Shown here piece by piece: positions 24,025 to 32,736 of a stretch of 37,913 bases of DNA. The notes under the pieces were generated by a model. The model searched no databases and was not told the DNA's origin. It was given only the letters and a program-made list of their open reading frames with translations. The translations under genes were made by a program, and so were the position numbers. Origin of the DNA: Microcaldota archaeon (GTDB lineage Archaea; Micrarchaeota; Micrarchaeia; Micrarchaeales; Micrarchaeaceae); NCBI GenBank assembly GCA_021792775.1, contig JAJYTZ010000005.1, forward strand, positions 1 through 37,913, written 5' to 3'. Position 1 is the first letter of the stretch, and every line of letters starts with the position of its first letter.

Positions 24025-24780
24025 ATGGCAAGCGTTATCGATGTCTTCTTCTTGTCGGTCATCATGGGTCTATCCATATTTCTCTCATTGCCGATAATAT
24101 TCCACAAGAGAAGCGGGGAGAGGACAAAAAGGATAATAAACTCGGTGGCAATCGGCATACTTATCTTTCTCATCGCGGACATATTCGCAGATGCGTCAGG
24201 CACGCTGTACGGACCAGCGGGATACGGATACCTGGCGAATCCGTACTATTCGGCAGTGTTCATCATATCACTGCTTGTCGGATTCTTTGTATTGTATACA
24301 TTCGAGAACAGGCATCCCGGCGGGCTGAGCAAGCATGACACGGCGAAGATGATATCCGTAGGTATGGGATTGCAGAATGCGATGGAGGGACTTGTATGCG
24401 GGGCGCTGGCAGCCACAACAGGAATCCTTTATTCAGGGATAACGCTTGTCATACTGATCGGATTTACCTTACAGAATGCCACAGAAGGTTTTCCGATAGC
24501 CGCGCCGTTTGTCGGGGAAGGAGATGCAAAGATAGGAACGGTGGCAGTGCTGATGCTGGTCGCAAGCCTCCCGACAATCTTCGGAGCGGTCGTAGGGTTC
24601 TATTCAAGCTATCCCTCGCTAAACCTCTTTTTCGAAGGGCTTGCGATCGGTGCGATCCTATACATAATAATACCTATGATACGGCATCAGGTCAGGGATA
24701 TAGACAACCAAAAGCAGAAGCTGGTATATCTTGGCATATTTGTGGGGTTTGTCATAGGCATAGCAGTGAACATGTTGTGA
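24025..24780 (+). CDS. ZIP-like transporter with altered metal site
   Basis: The 251-residue protein has about eight membrane helices in ZIP-family order. The helix IV equivalent reads SVGMGLQNAMEGLVCGAL and helix V reads IGFTLQNATEGFPIAAP, matching the HNxxEG frame of ZIP metal transporters. However, the first His of each motif is Gln. In ZIP proteins those His residues ligate zinc or iron in the pore, so metal choice or transport may differ. The helix-linking cytoplasmic loop (ENRHPGGLSKHD) has only two His. TATA CTATATAAC at 23985-23993; ATG 24025. Confidence 0.75.
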   Translation: MASVIDVFFLSVIMGLSIFLSLPIIFHKRSGERTKRIINSVAIGILIFLIADIFADASGTLYGPAGYGYLANPYYSAVFIISLLVGFFVLYTFENRHPGGLSKHDTAKMISVGMGLQNAMEGLVCGALAATTGILYSGITLVILIGFTLQNATEGFPIAAPFVGEGDAKIGTVAVLMLVASLPTIFGAVVGFYSSYPSLNLFFEGLAIGAILYIIIPMIRHQVRDIDNQKQKLVYLGIFVGFVIGIAVNML

Positions 24781-24905
24781 CAGAAACAATGCATGCCTAT
24801 CGGTCAGCTACGATACTGGCCCAGAACATATGTAGGGTTTGCTGGCTTTGCCCGTAAAGCGTGCGTTTCTTAAACAAACCTGAAATTGAAGAATGTATCC
24901 AACAA

Positions 24906-25022
24906 ATGAATGAAAATAGACTTATCTTTGCAATAATAGTAATGCCCATCCTATTTTGTGCACGTCTCTACGTCTGTTATTGCCGAATACAAAGAATGTA
25001 TACCTCTTTTGGGAAAAGGTAA
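24906..25022 (+). CDS. Possible 38-residue membrane peptide
   Basis: In the 256-nt gap after the ZIP gene, ATG 24906 opens a 38-codon frame whose product has one hydrophobic helix (LIFAIIVMPILFCARLYVCY) and a basic end. A TTCTTAAAC element lies about 34 nt upstream. There is no Shine-Dalgarno element and no homologue I know, so this may be chance. The rest of the gap shows nothing. Confidence 0.2.
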   Translation: MNENRLIFAIIVMPILFCARLYVCYCRIQRMYTSFGKR

Positions 25023-25036
25023 GGTGTGCATTTATT

Positions 25037-25543
25037 TTACTCAACGCCCCGCAACAGCTGCACAATCTTGGAGTCTTCTCCCCAAATCGCAGCCTCATGC
25101 ATTGGCGTCCTGCCTTTATTGTCTTTTGCGTTTACGTCCGCCCCGTTCTCTCTCAACCACCGCGCACTCTTAAGATGTCCCTTCCACGCAGCCACGTGCA
25201 TCGGCGTCCTGCCCTCATCGTCTCTTGCATTTACGTCAGCCCCGTTCTCTCTCAACCACTGTGCAATCTCAATACGTCCATTCCATGCAAACTCATGCAT
25301 CGGCGTCCTTCCATCATTGTCTTTTGCATTTACATCAGCCCCTCTCACCCTCAACCACTATGCAGCCTCAATACGCCCGCTCCATACAGCCTCATGCATC
25401 GGCGTAAAACCATACCTATCTCTTGCGTTTACGTCCGCCCCGCTTTTAATAAGTGTGTCTACATCTTCTAGATTGCCATTTCTTATTGCGTCTACAAGCT
25501 TTACATCCTGCTCTCTCCGATTCTCTCTGAAGATGTCTGCCAT
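25037..25543 (-). pseudogene. Ankyrin-repeat protein interrupted by one in-frame TAG
   Basis: From ATG 25543 one frame reads a short helical head (ADIFRENRREQDVKLVDAI) and five ankyrin repeats with the GADVNARDxxGxTPMHxA core, ending at 25037. The frame is broken only by TAG at 25358-25360, after GRIEAA. In the other repeats this codon is Gln or Arg (IAQWLRENGADV, SARWLRENGADV), so a single CAG-to-TAG change explains it. Repeats downstream remain intact. A TATA element 37 nt upstream is intact too. Either a very young pseudogene, a truncated 61-residue protein, readthrough, or a sequencing error. Confidence 0.8.
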
Positions 25544-25573
25544 AATATTACCACTATAGCGTTCCCTTTTCAG

Positions 25574-25585
25574 GCTATAAATATA
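25574..25585 (-). promoter_or_regulatory. TATA box of the ankyrin gene
   Basis: The minus strand reads ATATATTTATAG about 37 nt ahead of ATG 25543. It predicts a leader of roughly 10 nt. Confidence 0.5.
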
Positions 25586-25799
25586 TTCGTTTTTGGGACT
25601 CCTATGAAGTACCTGATTCAGTACTACAAACGGGAGAACTCCAAAAGCAATTTCTCCACAGATAAATGTGCATTTGGATGGAATTCAAGGCAGAACGGAT
25701 GGGAGGATCGATACTGCGATAAGTTGCATTGCTGTACTGCATAACCTGTCCATAATTGGTTATGATTAACTTCTGTCCTACTGCCCAGACTGCGGAAAG

Positions 25800-25811
25800 G
25801 TATTTATATAT
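25800..25811 (+). promoter_or_regulatory. TATA box of the small acidic protein gene
   Basis: GTATTTATATAT ends 22 nt before ATG 25833, with the centre 27 nt away. This is ideal spacing for a leaderless archaeal transcript. Confidence 0.65.
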
Positions 25812-25832
25812 TACGCATTTTATATTGCTGAA

Positions 25833-25964
25833 ATGGTGAATACTATGCCATCTAAACCAGAAAAAAATCCACCAAAGCACTATCCTGAAGAAGAGGAAGA
25901 GGATGACGAGGAAGAGGAAGACGAAGAGCTCGATGACGAAGGAGACGATGACTGGGACGAATAG
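25833..25964 (+). CDS. 43-residue highly acidic protein
   Basis: The short frame ATG 25833 to TAG 25964 encodes a protein with 23 Asp/Glu of 43 residues. A Lys/Pro-rich head (PSKPEKNPPKHYP) is followed by an uninterrupted acidic tail ending in DDDWDE. It has its own well-placed TATA box and a T-rich terminator right after the stop, which supports it as a real gene. Function unknown. Acidic tails of this kind bind basic proteins or mimic DNA charge; a histone/DNA-binding-protein chaperone or DNA-mimic role is only a guess. No helix or membrane segment is predicted by eye. Confidence 0.65.
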   Translation: MVNTMPSKPEKNPPKHYPEEEEEDDEEEEDEELDDEGDDDWDE

Positions 25965-25974
25965 TAAATTCTTC

Positions 25975-25998
25975 TTTTTTTATTTTTTGTATCTTTTT
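25975..25998 (+). terminator. Oligo-T terminator after the acidic protein gene
   Basis: Three T-tracts (25975-25980, 25983-25988, 25994-25998) begin 11 nt after the TAG. T-rich tracts without a hairpin are the usual archaeal termination signal. Confidence 0.6.
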
Positions 25999-26100
25999 GT
26001 GCTTAAATCGTAATAGTCTAACAATTTTACAACGGTATGCAAGCGTTCAAGATTTGTTGCCGTGAGGAAAATCAGAGAGCGGGTTGGTAAGGTATCGTTA

Positions 26101-26949
26101 TCACGGTGTGCTGTAACCATTCCCCCAGTTGGAGGTATAGATCACGTTGGTAGGTACACCGTTGTTGTTATTTCCCGAATAATCTTTGGCATTGCCGTTG
26201 AGAGGCCACCAGCCGACAAGGTTCTGGATGTCTACAGGTGCCCCGCCTATGCCTTCGTTGTACAACGCTGTTATCTCATTTGCCGAGAGGGAGGTGTTGT
26301 AGATTTGGACGTTAGATATCGATCCATTGAAATAAGCCCCGGTCTGCCTCTGAAGACCAATATCTAAATAAAAAGTCGTAAGTGAATTGTAAGTCACGCT
26401 GATTGTGTTGGTTGATTTTTGATTATTGATGTAGAGGGTTTCTTCGTTTGGACCTTGGATTGAGGCCGCTACAAAATTCCATGCATTTGGCGTCAATGTG
26501 GTTGCGGATTTGGGCGGGGCAAAACAACCAGGCCATGCGTAAAGATAATAAGATTGAAGACCGATTCCGTATGCATCTCCGCCACACCAAATTCCTGTGT
26601 AATATGTCACTATGCCCATCACTCCCCCAGATTTTGGATATACCCACGCAGTGAACGTGAGAGGGGGATTTGCGCTTATGCTTGTTGATATTTGGATATT
26701 GCTGCTTACGCCATTAAACTTTGCCACATACTGCGGTATCTCGTTGTTGCATAATCCGACCTCCGACACGAAGATATTGCTGCCCGGTCCGTTTGGTCTC
26801 ATTATCTGGCAGCTGTCCGCACTCGCCTTCGGTGCGAACGTGTAAGGATTGAAGAGGTTGAGGGAGAAGAGCGCCACCAGCACTATCGCAATTATGAGTA
26901 TCGCCCACCCGTAGGTCATTAGATACTCCATCGCGGATTGCGCTTTCAA
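26101..26949 (-). CDS. Pilin-like surface protein with LamG/concanavalin-like domain
   Basis: From TTG 26949 the product starts MKAQSAMEYLMTYGWAILII, a class III pilin-like signal segment. A short Cys-containing region follows, then a LamG / concanavalin A-like lectin domain from about residue 70 (VAKFNGVSSNIQISTS, FTAWVYPKSGG, WNFVAASIQG, LYINNQKS, FNGSISNVQIYNTSLSANEI). The end, LVGWWPLNGNAKDYSGNNNNG, looks like the start of a second LamG unit. The domain binds carbohydrates or proteins in other systems. The frame stays open upstream to TTG 27048 through a His-Thr repeat, but no other gene of this type has such a leader, so TTG 26949 is preferred. Confidence 0.75.
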   Translation of the reverse strand: MKAQSAMEYLMTYGWAILIIAIVLVALFSLNLFNPYTFAPKASADSCQIMRPNGPGSNIFVSEVGLCNNEIPQYVAKFNGVSSNIQISTSISANPPLTFTAWVYPKSGGVMGIVTYYTGIWCGGDAYGIGLQSYYLYAWPGCFAPPKSATTLTPNAWNFVAASIQGPNEETLYINNQKSTNTISVTYNSLTTFYLDIGLQRQTGAYFNGSISNVQIYNTSLSANEITALYNEGIGGAPVDIQNLVGWWPLNGNAKDYSGNNNNGVPTNVIYTSNWGNGYSTP

Positions 26950-26994
26950 TCCTAATTTGTCAGTAGAAAGAGCTATGCTTTTTGCACGGTTTCT

Positions 26995-27017
26995 TGTGTG
27001 TGTGTGTGTGTGTGTGT
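26995..27017. repeat. (TG)11 dinucleotide tract upstream of the LamG gene
   Basis: Eleven TG units plus one T lie 46-68 bp upstream of the preferred start codon TTG 26949. Non-triplet repeats like this are prone to slippage. If translation begins upstream (TTG 27048) the tract would be coding and frame-sensitive; otherwise it lies in the promoter region. Confidence 0.9.
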
Positions 27018-27048
27018 CACGCTTCCCAAGTTTCTGCGAACGCCCCAA

Positions 27049-27331
27049 AACTCACTCCGGCACGATCTCAAACATGTTCTCATACCATTAATTCTGTAGT
27101 ACTAGTTTAATAACTATTTGTTTCTGAAAATCGCCCCTGCCAATGGCAATAAAGGGGAAAACAAGTCAGCAAAGTGGTGGCACTGAAATCATCGAAAGTT
27201 ATGCGATGTAGATTCCTAACCATGTCATCGAAACTGCAGTACAAATTATATCGAAAACCTACCCAAATTCCTCTGCGCACATTTCCTCATTACCGTACAA
27301 ATCTCAATCTGTTTGGTCATATCAGCAAAGC
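27049..27331. other. Intergenic region without a recognised gene
   Basis: The stretch between the LamG upstream region and the CDC48 promoter holds no convincing protein or RNA gene. A 60-codon frame at 27174-27356 runs through the CDC48 TATA box and has no recognisable features. Confidence 0.6.
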
Positions 27332-27342
27332 TTATAAATATA
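27332..27342 (+). promoter_or_regulatory. TATA box of the CDC48 operon
   Basis: TTATAAATATA is a strong archaeal TATA match. The expected start of transcription is about 27362, leaving a leader of about 30 nt that contains GGTGAT (27387-27392). This leader places the start codon downstream of 27362. Confidence 0.7.
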
Positions 27343-27396
27343 AGCGGGAGAGATAAGATATCGAACACCAACTCATTTCAATGTTCGGTGATGCTC

Positions 27397-29553
27397 TTGG
27401 TAGAAGGTATAGATTTAACTGTCGCAAGCGCCCTAGTCACAGATGACGGAAGAGGCATAGCTAGGATTGACTCCAAAGCAAGAAACATGATAGGGGTAGT
27501 GTCCGGAGACATAATCGAGATAAAAGGAAGAAACAGGTCGACTGCCGCAGTAGTCTGGCAGGCGCATCCGCAGGACGAGGGCCTCGATTTCATAAGGATA
27601 GACGGGCATACCCGCCAAAACATAGGGGTCGGTATAGGGGATAAGGTTTTCCTAACAAAGGTAGAAGCGAAGGAGGCCACAAAAGTGGTGCTTGCGCCGC
27701 CACCCAACCAGAGAACTAATGTCACTCCGGAGTTTACCGAATTCGTAAAGACCAAACTCGAAAACAAGCCGATAATAAGGGGAGACTTAGTGCCTGTTCC
27801 GATGTTCAATTATGTATTTTATTATATCGTTGCACAGACAACGCCTCATGGAGTCGTAAGGGTATCGCGCAACACCGAGATAATAGTCAAGTCAGAGCCG
27901 ATATCAGAGCACGAGATAAGGATTGGAGAGGTTCACTACGAAGACATAGGGGGGCTCAAGAACGAGATACAAAAAATAAGAGAGATGGTTGAGATGCCTA
28001 TAAGGTATCCAGAGCTTTTCGAGCGCCTTGGGATAGACCCTCCAAAGGGTGTGCTTTTGTATGGGGCTCCAGGAACAGGCAAAACTCTGCTTGCGAAGGC
28101 GGTTGCAAACGAGAGCGAGGCTCACTTCATAAATATATCTGGTCCGGAACTGGTCAGTAAATATGTCGGGGAAAGCGAAGAAAGGCTCAGGTCGATATTC
28201 GCAGAGGCGAATGAGCAAGCGCCAACTATAATATTCATGGATGAGATAGATGCGATTGCTCCGAAGAGGGAGGAAGCGACCAACGAGGTCGAGCGAAGGA
28301 TGGTTTCACAGCTTCTTACGCTTATGGATGGTATACGCTCAAGGGGTCAGGTCATAGTAATAGGCGCCACAAACAGGCTTAACGCGATCGATCCTGCTCT
28401 GAGAAGGCCGGGGAGGTTCGACAGAGAGATAGAGATAGGCGTACCTGACAGAAACACAAGGAAAGAGATACTGCTTATACATTCAAGGAACATGCCATTA
28501 TCAAAGGACGTGGATATAGATGAACTGGCAAACATAACGCACGGTTATACCGGCGCAGACATAAGCGCGCTTGTCAGGGAAGCAGCAATGGCGTGCGTAA
28601 GGAGAGTAATACCAGAAGTAATAAACAAGAAATCCGTGCCGAACGAGTTGCTCGCAAGCCTTGAAGTATCAAAAGACAACTTCCGGGATGCTCTGGGAAA
28701 CGTGCAGCCAAGTGCGCTCAGGGAGGTCTTCGTAGAGAAACCGAATGTCAGATGGACGGATGTGGGCGGGCTTGATTCAGTAAAGGATCAGCTGAAAGAG
28801 GCGGTAGAGCTCCCGCTACGAAAGCCGGAGATTTTTGAGGAGATGGGCATAAGGCCGGTAAAAGGGATATTGCTTGTGGGGGCACCCGGGACAGGCAAGA
28901 CCATGCTCGCAAAGGCTGTCGCAACAGAGCGCGAGTCTAATTTCATAGCGATAAAGGGGCCTGAACTCCTGAATAAATATGTCGGGGAGAGCGAGCGTGC
29001 TGTAAGAGAGCTTTTCAGGAAGGCGAAGATGGCATCTCCATGTATTATATTCATAGACGAGATAGACAGCATAGCGCAGGTAAGGGGCGGAGACAGTGCG
29101 GATTCGATAGTCACGGAGCGGGTCGTCGATACGCTGCTTACTGAGATGGATGGCCTGATGTCGATGAAGAATATAGTAGTCATAGCTGCGACAAACAGAC
29201 CTGACAATGTTGATCCTGCAATGCTAAGGCCGGGAAGGTTCGATAAGATAATCGAGATACCTATACCAGATGAGGAATCGCGCCTTGAGATATTGAAGGT
29301 GCATACAAAGAAAATGCCTCTTGCGAAGAACGTTAGCCTTCAGGATCTTGCAAAATCGACAGAGAGCTACACCGGAGCAGAGCTAGAAAACCTGTGCAGG
29401 GAGGCTGGCATGAGCGCCATACGCAGCTCTAAGAAGATTGTCGGAAAGGCCGATTTCGATTTCGCGCTGAGCGAAGTAAAGCCCGCAATACCAAAGGAGC
29501 TTGCGGATAGGATTAAAAGGTTCAAGGCAGAACCGGAATACATGTACAGGTAA
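27397..29553 (+). CDS. CDC48/VAT-type AAA+ ATPase
   Basis: This is the archaeal p97 homologue, a hexameric unfoldase that feeds proteins to the proteasome and remodels complexes. The double-psi barrel N domain has [10 protein letters not shown] and [14 protein letters not shown] domain D1 has [13 protein letters not shown] and [13 protein letters not shown]2 has [13 protein letters not shown] and [12 protein letters not shown]. Both carry second-region arginines. About 718 residues, normal. TTG 27397 is chosen because GGTGAT at 27387 gives Shine-Dalgarno spacing; ATG 27391 is the alternative. It heads an operon with eS6, aIF2-gamma and a membrane protein. The C-terminus (PEYMYR) ends in Tyr-Arg, like the HbYX tail that docks to the proteasome in relatives. 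Confidence 0.95.
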   Translation: MVEGIDLTVASALVTDDGRGIARIDSKARNMIGVVSGDIIEIKGRNRSTAAVVWQAHPQDEGLDFIRIDGHTRQNIGVGIGDKVFLTKVEAKEATKVVLAPPPNQRTNVTPEFTEFVKTKLENKPIIRGDLVPVPMFNYVFYYIVAQTTPHGVVRVSRNTEIIVKSEPISEHEIRIGEVHYEDIGGLKNEIQKIREMVEMPIRYPELFERLGIDPPKGVLLYGAPGTGKTLLAKAVANESEAHFINISGPELVSKYVGESEERLRSIFAEANEQAPTIIFMDEIDAIAPKREEATNEVERRMVSQLLTLMDGIRSRGQVIVIGATNRLNAIDPALRRPGRFDREIEIGVPDRNTRKEILLIHSRNMPLSKDVDIDELANITHGYTGADISALVREAAMACVRRVIPEVINKKSVPNELLASLEVSKDNFRDALGNVQPSALREVFVEKPNVRWTDVGGLDSVKDQLKEAVELPLRKPEIFEEMGIRPVKGILLVGAPGTGKTMLAKAVATERESNFIAIKGPELLNKYVGESERAVRELFRKAKMASPCIIFIDEIDSIAQVRGGDSADSIVTERVVDTLLTEMDGLMSMKNIVVIAATNRPDNVDPAMLRPGRFDKIIEIPIPDEESRLEILKVHTKKMPLAKNVSLQDLAKSTESYTGAELENLCREAGMSAIRSSKKIVGKADFDFALSEVKPAIPKELADRIKRFKAEPEYMYR

Positions 29554-29573
29554 TCGGATAATTAGGTAATTTT

Positions 29574-29978
29574 ATGAAAATCGTTTACTCAGACAAAAAG
29601 ACAGGAAGATCTGCCCAAGCAGAGATAAGTGCAGAGAACGCATCGACAATCTTCGGAAAGAAGATCGGGGATACGATAGAAGGCGATATAATCGATCTCG
29701 CCGGATATAAGCTCAAGATAACAGGAGGCTCTGACAACAGCGGATTCCCGATGCATAAATACGTGCAAGGATATGTCAAGACAGGCGTGATGCGCGACTC
29801 CACAAAAAAGGGAAGCAAGGCGATAAGGAGGAAGACTGTCGTCGGAGGTATGGTCGGGACCGCAACCGCACAGATAAACGCCGTCGTAGTCGAATATGGA
29901 TCGAAGCCGGTTGACGAGGTCTTCCCAAAGAAGGAGAAAGAGACGGAGAAGCAGGAAAAAGAGCAGGAGAAACAATAA
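29574..29978 (+). CDS. rps6e: Small ribosomal subunit protein eS6
   Basis: The 134-residue eS6 is specific to archaea and eukaryotes. Markers are MKIVYSDKKTGRSAQ, GKKIGDTIEGD, LKITGGSDNSGFPMHK and the RRKTVVGGMVG strand. The last 20 residues are a Lys/Glu tail that is probably disordered. ATG 29574 has AGGTAAT upstream. It lies 20 nt after CDC48 and 21 nt before aIF2-gamma; the eS6/aIF2-gamma pairing is widespread in archaea. Confidence 0.97.
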   Translation: MKIVYSDKKTGRSAQAEISAENASTIFGKKIGDTIEGDIIDLAGYKLKITGGSDNSGFPMHKYVQGYVKTGVMRDSTKKGSKAIRRKTVVGGMVGTATAQINAVVVEYGSKPVDEVFPKKEKETEKQEKEQEKQ

Positions 29979-29999
29979 GAGAATAATAAGCGGGAGTAG

Positions 30000-31211
30000 A
30001 TGGATATAAAACAGAGCCAGATAAATATAGGTACGTTAGGGCACATAGACCATGGCAAGACCTCATTGGTCAAATCCTTGACTAACATATGGACGGATAG
30101 GCACAGCGAGAGCATAAAGAGGAACATGACAATAAAGCTCGGATACGCAGACGCCATAATCAGGAAATGCGAGAAGTGTGAAGGTGCCTCTGCCTACACA
30201 ATAGAAAAGGTATGCAAGAAGTGCGGTTCTGTCCCAAAACCTGTCCTGCGTTTTTCCATACTGGACGCTCCGGGCCACGAGACACTTATGGCCACAGCGA
30301 TATCAGGCGCAAACATAATAAACGGAATACTCTTCATAATAGCAGCGAACGAGCCGTGCCCAATGCAACAAACTCGAGAGCACCTTATGATAATAAACCT
30401 GCTCGGGATAAAGAACGCAATCATAGTGCAGACGAAGGTGGATTTAGTCGGGAAGGACAAGGCTGTCGAACATTATAAACAGATAAAAGAGTTCATAAAA
30501 GGGAGCGAGATAGAGAATGCCCCTATAATCCCGTCTGTGCCGAACAGGAATATAAACACCGATGTGATACTGGAGCTAATATCGAAGATGAATCTCCCGG
30601 ATTTCGACCTGCAAGCAGATCCTCTGATGTATATAGCCAGATCTTTCGATGTGAATAAGCCAGGATCAGCGATAGACAGTCTAAAGGGCGGCGTGTTGGG
30701 CGGTACTCTTATAAGAGGAAAACTAAAGGTGGGAGATACAATAAGCATATTGCCAGGTATCAATAGGCAAAAAGGGAAACATTCTGCATACTCGGAGATA
30801 TTGACCGTGATAGTAGGCATAAACACAGGCACAGACGATATAGAAGAGGCGCGTCCAGGCGGGCTCATCGGACTAGCAACACAGATAGACCCCGCATTGA
30901 CTAAAGCGGATTCTCTGGTCGGGATGGTGCTTGGGCATAAGGGAAAGATGCCAAAAGTCTCAGAAGAGATAAATGCGGTATATACTCAGCTGGCGAGAAA
31001 TGATATACAAGCAACAGGTTTCTCAAAAGAGGAACCTATCGCCCTTAGCGTTGGAACGGCAACGGTACTTTCATATGTGTCGGCTTCAAAGAAGAACAAG
31101 GTAAAAATACGCTTCAGCCATCCGGTGCCTGTTGTGAAAGGAACGAAGATGGCAGTGATGAGAAGGATAAATCACAGGCTACGCCTCACAGGATACGCGG
31201 TCATGGAGTAA
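30000..31211 (+). CDS. Translation initiation factor aIF2 subunit gamma
   Basis: aIF2-gamma is the GTPase core of the factor that brings initiator tRNA to the ribosome. The P-loop is GHIDHGKTS (about residue 14); then come the zinc knuckle CEKCEG and CKKCGS (about 60-78), DAPGHETLM, and QTKVDLV in place of the usual NKxD. Domain II holds KGGVLGGTLIRGKLKVGD. Length (403) is standard. The start codon ATG 30000 follows GCGGGAG. It is translated from the CDC48 operon. Confidence 0.96.
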   Translation: MDIKQSQINIGTLGHIDHGKTSLVKSLTNIWTDRHSESIKRNMTIKLGYADAIIRKCEKCEGASAYTIEKVCKKCGSVPKPVLRFSILDAPGHETLMATAISGANIINGILFIIAANEPCPMQQTREHLMIINLLGIKNAIIVQTKVDLVGKDKAVEHYKQIKEFIKGSEIENAPIIPSVPNRNINTDVILELISKMNLPDFDLQADPLMYIARSFDVNKPGSAIDSLKGGVLGGTLIRGKLKVGDTISILPGINRQKGKHSAYSEILTVIVGINTGTDDIEEARPGGLIGLATQIDPALTKADSLVGMVLGHKGKMPKVSEEINAVYTQLARNDIQATGFSKEEPIALSVGTATVLSYVSASKKNKVKIRFSHPVPVVKGTKMAVMRRINHRLRLTGYAVME

Positions 31212-31212
31212 T

Positions 31213-32736
31213 GTGTGGTGTCTGATGTTGCGCTTTGGCAAGAATATCGACAGCGGTCCCTACCTCATTGCGTTCGCAGCAACTCTCTGGATTATAATAA
31301 GTATGATATTCCTGGCGTTTTTCGTAATACTCAATAGTTCCCAGTTTATCCTTTATTCATTCATGCTCTTCATACTGTTCATATTTATCGCGCTTTTGTC
31401 CGGCAAAGCGCTGAAATATATCATATACCTTTCGATAATAGTCATAGTGTCAGGGTCAATTACATACATGGGCCTGCTCGATGGGATTCTACCGGAATAC
31501 CTTATCGGAATCGCAATAATTGAGGCTCTTATAATATCATATTTCAAGATTGGAAAGTCCGACTCCATAATGTTAAACATCGGGATAGTGCTTCCGGCGG
31601 TTCTCTATTCAATTAAGGCGGGCCAAACGGTCGCAATAAACATATCCATAATAGGGTACTATCTGCTGATAGTCTCGGTAACGACCATAATACTATCAAA
31701 CTCAAAGAGCGTGGAAATGTGGTGTGAACGAATAAAGAGAGAGCTCAGGCCAGTTGTAAAATATATCGCGATTGCCTCAATCCTGTCAGCAATTGTCGTG
31801 CTTATGCTTCCGATATGGCCATCCAACTACATCGAAACTCCGAATGTTCCGTACATACCATTGACAGTGCAGGCCCAACCAGGAACCAGTAACTATTCGA
31901 TACAGCTGAACATGACAAAATACTCAGAATATCTAAACGAGAACAGCTCAAACATACGGCTTGCCTACGCCAATCTTTCATATCAAAAAGGGCTGATAGA
32001 TTCCTACATACAAACTTCCGGCCAGGGTATCGATCTCCTCGCACATATAGGCGGCTCTGCAGCAAACAAGAGTATACACGGGCAAAACATGAGTCTAGTC
32101 CTTTATATCCTTCCTCTGGACAATTCATACGGGCACACGCTTGCTCCGCGGCAAAACGGGTCAAAAGCTTATCAGCAGGCACGAGTGATAAAAATCGGTA
32201 ACCTGACAGGCAGCATAACAAAAAAAGCGGAGATAACATACCTGCATTACAAGAAATATAATCAATCGTCAAAACAGGAGTATACGGTTCTACCATACAC
32301 ATACGTCGAGACGGCATGTCCGCAGGGATTAAATACCACCGCAAGTATCGCTTTTGTAGCCAATGATTCAGTAAGCGCATTCCTCATGTCAAACCAAGAA
32401 TATACCAAAGCGGTCACAAATTCTACAAACAACTATACATCATACTTACATATACTCCCAGGATACTCCAACCAATATCTAATCAACATCAATAAGGGAG
32501 GATTCTCGCAGAAACTAAACAATTCCTGCATAAATCTCCTTTTTCTGGTTGCAGGAAACAGGACAATATCTATAACAGTGAACGAATCTTACAGTAAACT
32601 TTCTCAATATACAAGGCCTGGACTCACATACAACAAATCTAGCATAGTCAAGTACGATTGGTTCATAACATACGGAATCGGTTATCTTAACTACTTATAC
32701 AAGAATCTTACGGTTACGGCATCAGCGAAATCATAG
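31213..32736 (+). CDS. Seven-helix membrane protein with large exterior domain
   Basis: The N-terminal 200 residues contain about seven hydrophobic helices. The C-terminal 300 residues are exterior, Asn/Ser/Tyr-rich with more than a dozen N-x-S/T sequons. A segment YVETACPQGLNTTAS and a later CINLLFLVAG may form a disulfide. No family is recognised. GTG 31213 lies one base after the aIF2-gamma stop, suggesting translational coupling; ATG 31225 is an alternative. Its last 6 bp overlap the convergent hydrolase gene. Confidence 0.65.
   Translation: MWCLMLRFGKNIDSGPYLIAFAATLWIIISMIFLAFFVILNSSQFILYSFMLFILFIFIALLSGKALKYIIYLSIIVIVSGSITYMGLLDGILPEYLIGIAIIEALIISYFKIGKSDSIMLNIGIVLPAVLYSIKAGQTVAINISIIGYYLLIVSVTTIILSNSKSVEMWCERIKRELRPVVKYIAIASILSAIVVLMLPIWPSNYIETPNVPYIPLTVQAQPGTSNYSIQLNMTKYSEYLNENSSNIRLAYANLSYQKGLIDSYIQTSGQGIDLLAHIGGSAANKSIHGQNMSLVLYILPLDNSYGHTLAPRQNGSKAYQQARVIKIGNLTGSITKKAEITYLHYKKYNQSSKQEYTVLPYTYVETACPQGLNTTASIAFVANDSVSAFLMSNQEYTKAVTNSTNNYTSYLHILPGYSNQYLININKGGFSQKLNNSCINLLFLVAGNRTISITVNESYSKLSQYTRPGLTYNKSSIVKYDWFITYGIGYLNYLYKNLTVTASAKS

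Noticed and set aside
25358-25360. TAG decoded as an amino acid (pyrrolysine or suppression)
   Set aside because: Other well-supported genes in the window end with TAG, and no Pyl genes are visible; a nonsense mutation or sequence error is simpler.
26950-27048. N-terminal extension of the LamG protein through a His-Thr repeat
   Set aside because: The extension is encoded by the (TG)11 tract and precedes a complete pilin-like start at TTG 26949; kept only as an alternative in the phase-variation idea.
27174-27356. 60-codon frame before CDC48
   Set aside because: It runs through the CDC48 TATA box, has no Shine-Dalgarno or promoter of its own, and no recognisable composition.
27313-27396. Longer N-terminus for CDC48 from TTG 27313
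   Set aside because: It would place the start upstream of the TATA box at 27332 and adds residues not typical of CDC48.
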